64,000 nucleotides of DNA, from the NCBI GenBank assembly GCA_013180625.2, contig SNVD02014010.1:23416-87415 (forward strand), in the 5' to 3' direction. Each line of letters starts with the position of its first letter. Positions within the stretch are counted from its first letter, which is position 1. Below the pieces are notes generated by a model. That model did not search any database. It was not told the origin of the DNA and saw only the letters and a program-made list of their open reading frames with translations. This DNA is from Boswellia sacra (Eukaryota; Streptophyta; Magnoliopsida; Sapindales; Burseraceae). A program made the position numbers and the translations under genes. This document shows, piece after piece, positions 37,057-48,503 of the stretch.

Positions 37057-37432
37057 TTAACGAAGTCTTGGAGACTTTCGAACAGGAGGTTGTTCTTCAG
37101 CTGTGTCAGAAGAGGTGGCAGTGACTTCAGCTACAATTCTTCGAATCTCCCTGTCACGTCTTTTTGCACTGGTTTCGGCCTTTCCATCTGCAACTTCCTT
37201 TGTGAAGTGTACTTCTCGAACTTTTGCTTGATGTCAGCTGTGAGAAACTTATTGTACTTTGGCTTTACTTTTTCTTTTAACTTCTTCACTGGAGCTTGCT
37301 CATCCTTACTCATAGCGGGATCAACAGTGATCTTTGCATGCGCTTGTTGCGTTGGAGATGACGGTGCACTGTCACTCTTTTTGTAACTGGAGTCGCTGTG
37401 GTGGATTTTGTCGAACCAGTTGCGGTTGCCAT
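37057..37432 (-). pseudogene. Env-like ORF, internally deleted, copy 3
   Basis: The minus-strand ATG at 37430-37432 aligns with the copy 1 start (MATATGSTKS against MATSFDSKKT). After a frame break, a conserved basic segment (VKPKYNKFLTADIKQKFEKY) reads to the LQMERP motif. The sequence then jumps directly to the C-terminal region (REIRRIVAEVTATSSDTAEE). More than 1 kb present in copies 1 and 2 is missing, including the whole conserved central part. Confidence 0.75.
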
Positions 37433-38268
37433 GGTTAGGGTTACTAGTCTACAAAAAAAATTTTCAGAACAGGAAGAGAGAAGCAAGACGCGAGACAAGG
37501 AAGAAACTGTTGTGGGAGTATGGAATGAACAGGAAAAGCCCTAAGCAATTTCGTAATATATTAGGCTATATTGAAAACAATTTTGTTTTTAACAAAATTT
37601 AATATTAATTGTATTTCCAAAACCGTTTTATAACTGACATTAATGGACAAAAATTCAAATTTGATTCCAATTCGAATAAGGAATTCTAATAGAATCAGGA
37701 TTGCCACTATTGAAACTTATCCCCCTCAATTCAATAATGCTGACATGACATTTTTGACACATGGACACACAAGAAAATCAAATTTTGGATAATCATAAAG
37801 AGCACCGTATGTTATGAAAAACGTAACAGAACACAGTTAAAAATAACATAACAACAATATCTGAACATCATATGAATCATTCTAAGAAAGTATATTCAAG
37901 AGCTGTTTTATTTTCTTTTAATTATTTCATCACTTAATTCAATTGAGTGATCAACTTGAGTATGCTTCTTACACACACAAAAGCTAGTCTCAATGTGAAT
38001 TTGCTAAATAATACAGTAGCTTTCACACATGTATAGAGGTAGCTCTTTTCCATTTGAGTGGGTGACTTCACCATATTTCCTAGATACAATGAAGTTACTC
38101 TCAATGGATGGCTTTCACACATCATACACTGGTAGCCCTCTCTGTATTTTTTATTTTTAAACCAGTATTTAATTATTCGCACAATTTTTTATATCACAGC
38201 TCACACATGCTTAATTAGAAGAAATTTTATGATATTGCAGATATAATTAACATAACAGTAAGCAGTGT

Positions 38269-39381
38269 TCATTCATGTAACTGACAGATGCCTAAGGCTT
38301 TTCTTAGATTTTCAAATCTTGTTGTATCTAATGCTTTAGTGAACAAGTCAGCCAATTGTTTATCAGTGGAGATGTGTTCAATGTGTATCACCTTAGACTC
38401 TACTAGTTCCCTTATAAAATAGTTTCTTATGTCAATGTGCTTTGTTCTAGAATGCTGAACAGGATTTTTGGAATATTTATAGCACTAGTATTATCACAAA
38501 ACACAGTTATAGGTTTTTGTTCAATACCATAATCACTCAACATTTGCATCATCCACAATAGTTGTGTGCAACAACACCCTGCTGCTATGTATTCGGCTTC
38601 AGCAGTAGATAAAGAAATAGAATTATGCTTTTTGCTGTGCCATGAAACCAAGTTGTACCAAGATAAAAACATCCTCCTGAGGTACTTTTTCTGTCATCTG
38701 CATTTCCTGCCCAATCAACATCACTAAACCTTGCAAGATAATCATTTGTATCTTTAGAAAACCATATTCCATAATCATGTGTTCCATGTACATACCTGAT
38801 GATTCTCTTAGCTGCTGCAAGATGTGATTCTTTGGGATTTGCTTGAAATCTAGCACAAAGTCCTACACTAAAGCACAAATCTGGTCTGCTTGCTGTGAGG
38901 TATAGTAGGCTGTCAATAATGCTTCTGTACAAACTTGTATCAACATCTTTTCCTACATTGTCTTTCGAAAGTTTTATATTAGTACTGATAGGAGTTTTCG
39001 TTTGTTTTGCATTCTCAAGCCCAAACTTCTTTACAAGATTTTTAGCATATTTTGATTGAGATATGAATATCCCATCATTCATTTGTTTAACCTGTAATCC
39101 AAGACAGAAATTTAATTCTTCTACCATGCTCATCTCAAGCTCTTCTTGCATCAACTTAACAAACTCATTAGTTTTGCTTTTGTTAGTTGATCCGAAAACA
39201 ATGTCATCAACATATATTTGTGCAACATTAAGATAGTTAGATGCATGTTTGATAAACAAAGTCTTATCATTGCTGCCTCTTTTATAACCTTTGTTGATCA
39301 AAAAGTTTGTCAACCTTTCATACCGAGCTCTAGGAGCTTGTTTCAAACCATACAAGGCTTTGTGTAATCTGTATACAAAAT
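38269..39381 (-). pseudogene. pol fragment: RT C-terminal half and RNase H, copy 3
   Basis: The minus-strand reading begins in RT just before [11 protein letters not shown], contains [13 protein letters not shown], and runs to the RNase H end at TGA 38269-38271. RT is open for 256 codons. One frameshift near 38650 separates it from the RNase H C-terminal part, and another lies near 38460. It keeps the bases lost in the copy 1 17-bp deletion. The fragment cannot be functional because the fingers and the first catalytic region of RT are absent. Confidence 0.9.
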
Positions 39382-39404
39382 CAAAAAGTTTGTCAACCTT
39401 TCAT

Positions 39405-39633
39405 ACTACGCACGCACGCACGCGCGCACGCGCACACACACACACCCACACACACACACACACACCCACACCCACCCACACACACACACACACACCCACA
39501 CCCCCCCCCACCCCCACACACACACACACACACCCACACACCCACACCCACACACACACACCCACACACGCACGCACGCACGCACGCACGCACACACGCA
39601 CGCATGCACGCACGCACGCACACACGCACGCAT

Positions 39634-39664
<31 letters not shown>

Positions 39665-39718
39665 CACACACGCACACACACACACACGCACACACGCACG
39701 CACACACACACACACAGA
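39405..39718. repeat. Compound AC / ACGC / ACCC microsatellite
   Basis: About 314 bp of alternating CA dinucleotides with CGCA, ACCC and C-run interruptions. It abuts the broken end of Sirevirus copy 3. Long open frames across it on both strands (His/Thr or Cys/Val repeats) are artefacts of the repeat. CA/CG alternation of this length can adopt Z-DNA in vitro. Confidence 0.97.
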
Positions 39719-39763
39719 GACACAAAATTATTTGTATCAAATTATGGCTGTGGCTATGGCACA

Positions 39764-40098
39764 CTTGATGTACCGGTGCTTCACTTTTTAAAATTATATA
39801 AAAGTTGTAAATATATGTGTAAAAGTAGTAAATGAATATGTAAAAGTTGTAAATAAACGTGTGTAAAGTTGTATTTACAACTTTTATATATTCATTTACA
39901 ACTTTTATACACTCATTTACAACTTTTACACATGTATTTATAACTTTTACACACTCATTTAAAATAATTGTATCTAAGTATATAAAATTGTATTTATAAC
40001 TTTTACATATTGATTTACAACTTTCACATATTTATTTATAACTTTTACACAAATTTAAAAATTGATGTATCGATATACCAGGTGTATCGTAGTATGAC
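39764..40098. repeat. Foldback of AAAAGTTGTAAAT motifs
   Basis: From about 39795 the motif AAAAGTTGTAAAT repeats in forward orientation to about 39870. It then appears as its complement (ATTTACAACTTTT) to about 40060. The flanks also mirror loosely (GATGTACCGG on the left, the complement of GATACATC on the right). A 10-bp inverted pair, TCATACTACG at 39401-39410 and CGTAGTATGA at 40088-40097, brackets this region plus the microsatellite. It resembles a foldback element and shares its motif with the satellite at 42190-45764. Confidence 0.5.
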
Positions 40099-40186
40099 CC
40101 TCAAATTATATGTACTAAGATGTTAAGCAACGTGCACATTAATTGAAAATGATTGCCCGATATAAAAAATGCTAGAAATAATAAGG

Positions 40187-41640
40187 AAAAAGGCTACGAT
40201 CCATCCACAGTAGCCATGCATCAAGTAGTATTGCAATTCCCAATGGTTAGCTGACATTTGATGCATTTGCAGCATAAGAGACAAAAAATTCCCGGCCTCC
40301 CCCCTTTACCGAAACCTGCCTTTTCCGGTCACTTAACATGCCCTCTTCCTTCTAACTTTGATATTATTTATTAACTTTTTGAAACTTTGATATCATTTTA
40401 TTAATATTTTATTAATTTTTTAATTTTTAAAGAAATAAAAGTAGGCCACTATAATAACTCAAAGCAATGTAGTATATAGAATTTATTAAATTATATAAAT
40501 GATAAATATTTGTTATTCCTAAAATAATATGTGCTAATTAATTAAAGAAAATATATAAACAACATAATGAATAAAAAATTAAACAAAAAAATTAGTTAAA
40601 TAAAAATATGGGATTGGCTACAGTCCATCTGTTGTACCTATACAACAAGGATTGTAGCCTTGACCAGTGATGAGATGACATTTGGCATTTGTGTGGAAGA
40701 AGAGACAAAAAAATTAACAGCCAACACCCCGTTATCAAAACCTACTTCACTCCCGCCTTCCGTCTTACATCCCCTGCCTTTTATCGCTACCCCATCACCC
40801 CTTTGTGCAAATATTTTATTAATATTTTTTCAAATTTACAAGTTTATAAAAAGAGAAGTAAATATTATATTTTCGTAATGTTATTAAAATAATATAATTT
40901 CAAATTATATAACAAAAAAATGATTTGTAATAATCCCAAATCAATTTAGTATATAGATTATATTAAATTATGTAAATAATTTTAGGTATTGAATTTAACA
41001 ATTATATATATATAATTTATTATTCATAAAATAATATGTGCTAACTCAGTATATAGAATTTAATAAATTATATAAATAAAAATATTTATTATTCCTAATA
41101 TAATATATGCCAATTCAGTATATAGAATTGAATAAAGTATATAAATAAAAAATATTTGTTATTCCTAATATAATATGTGCCAATTTAGTATAGTAAAAAA
41201 TATTTATTATACCCAATATAATATGTTCCAATTCATTATAGAGAACTTAATAAATTATATAAATAAAAAATATTTATGATTATTCATAATATAATACTGG
41301 TTACTCTCCCACCTTTAGACAGCTCCTCCCGTCTCTCTTGGCTGCCTCTCCCTCCCTTCTTTTATAATATTATATTAATATATTTTCAAGTATAAAATTT
41401 AAAAAAATAGAAATAGCCACCTGTTTAATTTTTATTAATATTTTAATAACTCAAGAATTTTATTAATTTACAATTGTATTAACATAGTACAATTAAATAT
41501 AATATAAATTAAATACATTACAATATTTTAAGTAAAAAAATGATTTCTAATAACCCTCAACTAATTCAGTATATTGATTTGATTACATACTTAAATTAAA
41601 ATAGGCATTAAATCCAAAATAATATGTTCAACTATTTAAA
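40187..41640. repeat. Diverged long repeats, about 430-700 bp units
   Basis: A GGCTAC-AGTCCATC...GACAAAAAA...CC-rich...ATATTTTATTAATATTTTT...GTATATAGA pattern starts near 40192 and again near 40615. A weaker, headless version starts near 41290 (CTCCC-rich block, then the same tail). The units are strongly diverged. No coding sequence is visible. They may be old DNA-transposon ends or tandem duplications. Confidence 0.4.
41041..41297. repeat. Tandem repeat, about 70-bp unit, four copies
   Basis: Units begin at about 41041, 41110, 41180 and 41228, each with CCAATTCAGTATATAGAA followed by AATAAATTATATAAATAAAA and CCTAATATAATATGTG. The third unit carries a deletion of about 20 bp. Single related units occur at about 40463 and 40949. 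Confidence 0.7.
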
Positions 41641-42189
41641 GAAAAACATGAAAAAAATCAATAAATAGAACCTGAAATCTTCATACGAAATAGATTTGAT
41701 TAATGGTATATAAATTTGATTAACATTTAAAAATTAAATTAGGTATTTTATTTAAAAATTTATATTACTAGTTAAAGAAAATATATAAATAGGGGAAGAA
41801 TTTAAGAAATAAAACAATAAAAATGGGTAAATAATAGAAAATATAAAGAATTTAATATTTTTCAATAATTAAATGTATAAAAATAAATGTTTTATGAAAT
41901 AAATATATACTTTAATTTTTTAAAAAAATAATTCAATTAAATGAAGAATTTTAAAAAAGAAAATTTAATTTTTTTTTAGAATTTTATGTGAATTTTATCA
42001 AAGTCCGAAAGAAATCATGAGTTCATTAATTATGTTTTAGAATCTGGAAATCGTTCATAGATATATAACGTCAAAAGAATTATCTACATTTTTTGTCAAT
42101 TTGACCAGAATCAATTTTTTTAGGAGTTGTAAATAATATTGGTTCTATTATAGAAAAAGCAAAATCGGCAAAAATCAAATGATTCAAAG

Positions 42190-45100
42190 TCCATTTAAAA
42201 ATTGTACGTATATAAAAGTCTTATATATGGGCATAAAAGTGATAAATGCTAGTATAAAATTTGTAAATGGCAATATTCTTTTAGACCAAATCCTAGCCAA
42301 AGTCATTATTAACTTATCAAGAATGGCCCTTTACCATATCGTATAAAAGTTGTAAATGACGAATAAAAGTCATAACCAAATGTATAAAAATTGTAATCTA
42401 GAAAATAAAGGTTAGCAAGCGAAGTTACTGTTTATGCACTTAGGAATTTAACTAAAATTTTTCAAACCATGTAAAAGTCGTAAATGAATATATAAAAGTC
42501 ATAAAAAAAACTATAAATGTTGTAAATTGCTATATAATAGTCGTAAATCTCAGTATTCCTTTTTCTAAAATCCTAGTTAAAAGCACTGTTGGCCCTTCAA
42601 CTTATCATATAAAATCGTAAATAATGAATAAAAGTCATAAACGAAGGTAAAATAATCATAAACAAAAAATAAAAGTAGTAATCAAAGTGACGATTAATGC
42701 CTTATGGAATTTAACTATAATTTGTCAATGCTATATAAAAGTCACAGTCGGATATGTAAAATTCGTAAATAAGGCTATAAAAGTTGTAAATGGCCATATA
42801 AAAGTCTATGACTTTACCATTCCTTTTTCTGAAATCCTAGCCAAAAGCACTGTTGCCTTTTAACATATCGTAAATAATGAATAAAAGTCGTAACTGAAGG
42901 TAAATAATCACAAATGAAAAATAAAAGTCGTAATTGAAGTTACTGTTCATGTCTTACAGAATTTAACTAAAATTTTCCAAGGCCATATAAAAGTCATAAC
43001 TGGACATATGAGTTGTACATAATGCTACAAAAATTGTAAATATCGATATAAAACTTGTAAACAATACTATTCCTTTTAACCAAATGATAGCAAAAAATAT
43101 TGTTCATATTTCAAAGAATGTCCCTCCACCATTTCATATGAAAGTCGTAAACACTGAATAAAAGTCGTAATTCAATGTATAAAAATTGTAAAGAGGGAAA
43201 CAAAAGTAGTAATCGAAGTTACTGTCATCTTACGGAATTTAACTAAAATTTTCCAGGGCCATATAAAAGTCATAACCGTACATATAAAAGTCATAAAAAA
43301 TGCTATAAAAGCTATAAATGTCTGTATAAAAGTTGTAAATAATACTATTCCTTTTAACCAAATGCTAGCAATAAATATTGCTCATCTTTCCAAGAATGCC
43401 CCTCCACCATTTCGTATAAAAGTCGTAAACGATGAATAAAAGTTGTAATTCAATGTATAAAAATTGTCAAGAGAGAAATAAAAGTCGTAATCGAAGTTAC
43501 TATTTATGTCTTACGGAATTTAACTAAAATTTTTTAAGGCCATATAAAAGTCATAACCGGACATATACAAGTTGTAAAAAATGCTATAAAAGCTATAAAT
43601 GTTAATATAAAAGTTGCAAAAGATACTGTTCCTTTTAACCAAATGCTAGCAAAAAATATCGTTCATCTTTCCAAGAATGCCCCTCCACCATTTTGCATAA
43701 AAGTCGTAAACAATGAATAAAAGTTGTAATTCAATGTATTAAAATTGTAAAGAGGGAAATAAAAGTTGTAATCGAAGTTACTGTTTATGTTTTATGGAAT
43801 TTAACTAAAATTTTTCAAGGCCATATAAAAGTCATAACCGGACATATACAAGTCGTCAAAAATGCTATAAAAGTTGTAAATGTCGATATAAAGTTGTAAA
43901 GGATACTGCTCCTTTTAACAAAATGCTAGCCAAAAATATTGTTCATCTTTCCAAGATTGAACCTCCACCATTTCTTATAAAAGTCGTAAATAATGAATAA
44001 AAGTTGTAATTAAATACATAAAAATTATAAAGAGGAAAATAAAAGTCACAATCGAAGTTATTGTTTACGTATTGTGAAATTTAACTAAAATTTTCCAAGG
44101 TCATATAAAAGTCATAATCGGACATATACAAGTCGTAAAAAATACTATAAAAACTGTAAATCCCTATATAAAAGACGTAAACCACGTTATTCCTTCTCAT
44201 GAATCCTAACCAAAATTACTATTCATATTTCCAAGAATGCCTTACTACGATTTTGTATAAAAATCATAAATTATAAATAAAAGTTGTATCTTAATGTAAA
44301 AAAATTGTAAATGAGAAAACAAAAGTTGAAATGAAAGTCACTATTCATGGCATATGGAGTTTAACTATAATTTCTTGAAGCTTTAGAAAAGTTGTAATCG
44401 GATATATAAAAGTTGTAAATTTCTATGTAAAAGTCGTAAATCGCACTATTTCTTTCACCAAACCTTAGCTGAAATTACTGTTCATATTTCCAAGAATGCC
44501 CTTTAGCTATTTCATATAAAAGTTGTAAACTATGAATAAAAGTTGTAACTAAATGAAAAAAATCGTAAACTAAAAAATAAAACTTGTCATGGAAGTCACT
44601 GTTCATGCCTTATGCAATTTATGTGAAATTTTCCAAAGACTTATGAAAGTCGTAACCAAACATATAGAAGTTATAAACAACACTATAGAAGACGTAAACA
44701 TTGTTCATGGATTATGGAGTTTAACTACAATTTTTCGAAGTCTTATAAAAGTCATAGCCGGACATATAAAAGTCGGAAACAACGCCATAAAAGATGTAAA
44801 TACTATTCTTGGCTTACGTAGTTTAACTACGATTTTCCCAAGGCTTATAAAAGTTGCAACTGCACATATAAAAGCTGTAAAGAAAGCCATAATAGTCGTA
44901 AATTCTTACATAAAAGTCATAAACCATACTTTTTCTTTCACCAAACCTTAGTTGTAATAGGCATTATTCCTTTACACCAAATTATAGCGGAAGTTACTAT
45001 TCTTCTTTCGAGAATGCCTTTTTACCATTTCGCATTCGTAAACGATGAAAAAAAATCGTAACCAAATGTGTAAAAGTTGCAAATAACAAAATAAAAGTCG

Positions 45101-45764
45101 TAAACAAATATACTATTCATGTTTTATAGGAGTTAACTATAATTTCGTAAAGCTTTATAAAATTCATAAGCAAGCACATAAAAGTCATAAACAGGAGGAA
45201 AAAAGTTGTAAATATCTATATATAAGTTGTAATCGATACTATTCCTTTTCACCAAATTATAGCCAAAGTTACTTTTTATCTTTCCAAGGATGCACCTTTA
45301 CCATTTCGTATAAAAGTCGTACCCAAACGTATAAAAGCAGTAAATGTCAAAGTAAAAGTCGTAAATAAATTTACTGTTCATACCTTGTGGTTGTTAACTA
45401 AAATTTTTTGAAGCCTTATAAAAGTCATAGCTAGGCATATAGAAATCGTAAATCGAGATATAAAAGTTGTAATGGATACTATTTCTTTTCACCAAATTAT
45501 AGCCAAAATTACTTCCCAAGAATTCTCCTCTACCATTTTGTATAAAAGTTGTAAATAATGAATAACTATCGTAATCGAATGTATAAAAGTTGTAAATAAC
45601 AAAATAAAAGTCGTAAACAAATTTATTGTTCATGCTTTATAGAAGTTAACTAAAATTTCCTAAAGCCTTATAAAAGTAATAACCGGTATATAAAAGTTGT
45701 GAACAAGAATATAAAAATTGTAAATGCCTACAAAAAATTTGTAATGGACATTATTCTTTTCCAC
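42190..45764 (+). repeat. Satellite array, about 280-bp monomers of TATAAAAGTYGTAAA motifs
   Basis: About 13 head-to-tail monomers. The landmark CCTCCACCATTTCGTATAAAAG recurs at 43123, 43401, 43682 and 43962 (spacings 278-281), with diverged forms on both sides spaced about 255-280. Each monomer also carries AGTTACTGTTCAT, ATTTAACTAAAATTTTCCAA and several copies of a motif close to TATAAAAGTCGTAAAT. Within the motif, TCG, TTG and TCA variants alternate. The array is cut at 45764 by insertion of Sirevirus copy 2 and resumes at 55866. Open frames inside it (for example 44589-44951) are by-products of the repeat. No transposase or other protein is encoded. Confidence 0.85.
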
Positions 45765-46644
45765 TGTTGGTGTTAACGTCATACGCATGTTCAAATTTTG
45801 GTTAACTTATGATAAAAGTAATTAAAGTATTTTATTCCTATTTTACTATTTCTAAATAATTATTATAGGAAGTATTTTGATAATTATCTCTCTTGATCAA
45901 GATAATATTTTGTATCCTAATCAAAATAGGAAGATAGTTAATATATCCTTATTACTTTAGGAGATTAACTATAAAACATTTCCTATTTTGTTTTATCCTA
46001 ATCCTAATGTGATCTTGATTGAGATCCTTACAGGACTTTTAGGAAGATTGTTTCAAGATCTCTCAATACATATTGATGTATGAAAAAGTCAGAAGCAAGT
46101 ACTGAGTGAGAGAGTCTTTGGCGCAAGAGAGATTGTTGATTGTTCTTCACGGCATTCCATGATTTTATAATTGCAAAGCTTTGACGCCAAGGAATGTCTT
46201 TATATCTTTGATTCATTGAGTCTTTGTTTTCATGCATGAGAGTTAAAATCGTACATGACTTGTTGATTAAGTCTGAGTGAGTTAGTAGACACTTAGGGAA
46301 ACTTAAGGGTTGAGTGTTTATGTAATTATGTACCAGACATCAGGTGTTCTGTATAACTTAACAGCATTCTGTTAAGTTATCTGTGACAGAAAGTGAGTAG
46401 TATCACTAGTGTTTAGGATCTTTACGAAGATTTTATTTGTCAAAGATTAGGTCTGTGCGTGAGAGTGAGTCAACACTGTAAAAGGTCTTAAAGATTGTAG
46501 AAACAAGAACATAGTGAATTACAGCTCTATAGCTGTCCGTGGACATAGGTTTTTATAACCGAATCACGTAAAAATCCTCCTGTGTCGATTTAAATTACAG
46601 TTTATTATCTTATTATTTATAACTGCATACCTCCAGAACTTTCA
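45765..46644 (+). repeat. 5' LTR of Sirevirus copy 2
   Basis: 880 bp, TGTTGGTGTTAACG to CTTTCA. It lacks the TCGAG minisatellite found in copy 1. The stretch after position 100 is colinear with the LTRs of copies 1 and 3. The region corresponding to the copy 1 TATA has changed (TCAATACATATTGATG). Confidence 0.95.
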
Positions 46645-46646
46645 AT

Positions 46647-46658
46647 TGGTATCAGAGC
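46647..46658 (+). other. Primer-binding site, copy 2
   Basis: TGGTATCAGAGC, two bases after the 5' LTR, identical to copy 1 and matching the initiator tRNA-Met 3' end. Confidence 0.9.
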
Positions 46659-46707
46659 AGGTTCACTGATAGACAAGTGAAGAAAACGATCAAGTTGATC
46701 TGGAAGG

Positions 46708-48503
46708 ATGGAGTTTATTTGCAATAGAGGATCTGAAACGCAACCACCTATTCTCGATGACAGTAATTACCCATATTGGAAGGTAAAAATGATGATGTAT
46801 ATCAAGTCTCTTGATGATAGGGCATGGACGAGTGTACTCAAGGGATGGTCACCCCCAACAAAGCTGAATGCCTTCGGCAATGCCGAACTAAAACCAGAGG
46901 ATGAATGGTTTGATGAAGAATACCGAAGATCCAGTTGGAACTCCAAGGCTCTCAATGCAATCTTTGCTGTAGTTGACCTAAACAACTTCAGACAGATTTC
47001 TAGATGCAATATAGCCAAAGAAGCATGGGACATACTTGAGGTAAAACATGAAGGTACTGTATCTGTTAAAAGATCTAAATTGATGATATTAAATCTCAAT
47101 TTGAAAATCTGATGATGCAACAGGATGAGTCAATTTCTGAGTCTTACTCTAAGATATGTCACATTACAAATTTAGCATACATGCTTGGCAACACTTTCAC
47201 TGATGCAGAAATTGTTAGCAAGATAATTAGGTCTGTTCCAGATAAATTTCAACCTAAAATTTCAGCCATTGAGGAAGTTAAAAACACTGATGAGATAAGG
47301 GTTGATGAACTGATTGGCATACTCCAAAACTTTGAAATTAATCAAAGTACTAGGAAGCAAAAAGGAAAAAGCATTGCATTTAATGTGAAAGCTGAAAAAT
47401 CTGATGATGAATGTAGTGATGAGCTTGATAAAACTGATTCTAAACAGGTTGCTTTTCTAACAAGAAATTATGTAAAGTTTATGAAAAGAAATTTCAGGAA
47501 AAAGAATTAAGGAAAGCCATCAAACTCAAGTGAAGAAAAGTTCAGAAAATTCAGCAAGGAGAGTGATAAAAAGAAACTGAAACAACTAGAAAAGAAAGGG
47601 TCCCTCATCTTCAGCTGGTCCCATGGAAGCCTAAGCCTTCGGTAATAAAGAATATAGCACACTTCTAGATCCAGTGTTATGAATATTCTAGTTATGGGCA
47701 TATTCAATCTGAATGTGCTAATGTCAAGAAGAAAAACAAAGGGCTGATAGCAACCTGGAGTGATGAATCAGAATCAGAGTCAGAAGATCAAGATTATATA
47801 AGTAATTTTGTTGCATTTACTGCATCTGTACTAGATAAAGGAAAGGCTGTTATGTCAGACATAATAGAAGATTGTCACGATAGTGTTGATCATTTAGATG
47901 AAGAAGATGGACTAGAATATTATGAAGAGTTGCAAGAAACTTACAATGCACTCTATGGTGAAGGGCTGAGTCAAAAAGAAAATCAACGCCTTAAAGAGAG
48001 AGATTGAAGTTCTGAAATGTGAAAAAGCTTATCCTGAAAATCATATCACTGAGCTTGAGATTGTTTTGATAGACAAAACAGCATATATTGAGAAAATCAC
48101 AACAGAACTGGCTGATAGCAAGAGGTGTGTTGATTAGCTCAAAATTGGAGCAGCCAAACTTGATCAAGTTTTGAATCTCGGAAGAGACAACTCCAACAAA
48201 CATGGATTAGGGTACTCAGAAGGAAACGTTGCATCTTCATCCAAAACAGTCTTTGTGAAAGCTTCAACATCATGTAAGAGTTTTGAACCTAATTCTTTGA
48301 AGTCAAGTCCGAATTCCAAAAGTAGTGAAGAGTATGTTTCTCCACTAAGTTATTTTAGATCCAGCCCTGAAAAGATAAGAAAATTCATTCCTATTTGTTA
48401 TTTTTGTGGTAAAAAGGGACATATCAGACCTAGATGCTTTAAATTGTTGAATCTTTTACACAAAAGATCAAAACAATTTAAACTATTACCAAAATCACAA
48501 TAG
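46708..48503 (+). pseudogene. gag, decayed, copy 2
   Basis: ATG 46708 opens a frame that keeps the two tryptophan codons lost in copy 1 (NYPYWKVKMMM, AKEAWDILEVK). Near 47080-47090 the frame slips by one, at the same place as in copy 1, and continues at 47112. TAA at 47508-47510 follows. Around 47600-47672 a block of about 70-75 bp not present in copy 1 interrupts the first CCHC knuckle, whose second Cys has also changed to Tyr. A further frame break near 47985, TAG at 48135-48137 and TAG at 48501-48503 follow; the second knuckle (CYFCGKKGHIRPRC) is intact. Confidence 0.88.

Larger units (their letters stand above)
35618..39381 (-). mobile_element. Truncated Sirevirus-type retrotransposon (copy 3)
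   Basis: The element is on the minus strand. Its 3' LTR is at 35618-36520 and the polypurine tract complement at 36521-36534. An internally deleted env-like ORF, the conserved spacer, RNase H and part of RT follow. The sequence then stops inside the RT gene at about 39381, upstream of [11 protein letters not shown]. No gag, protease, integrase, PBS or 5' LTR exists in the window. The left flank AAAAC (35613-35617) may be a target-site duplication half. It is closely related to copies 1 and 2; its LTR lacks the U3 minisatellite, as copy 2 does. Confidence 0.92.

Noticed and set aside
39405..39718. Regular short repeats resembling a CRISPR array
   Set aside because: The repeat is a simple-sequence microsatellite without spacers, and the context is a plant chromosome.
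39291..39835. Several open frames of 67-166 codons on both strands, rich in His/Thr or Cys/Val
   Set aside because: They are translations of the AC/ACGC microsatellite and have no independent coding support.
44589..44951. 120-codon open frame with internal repeats
   Set aside because: It lies within the satellite; the apparent protein repeats only reflect the DNA motif.
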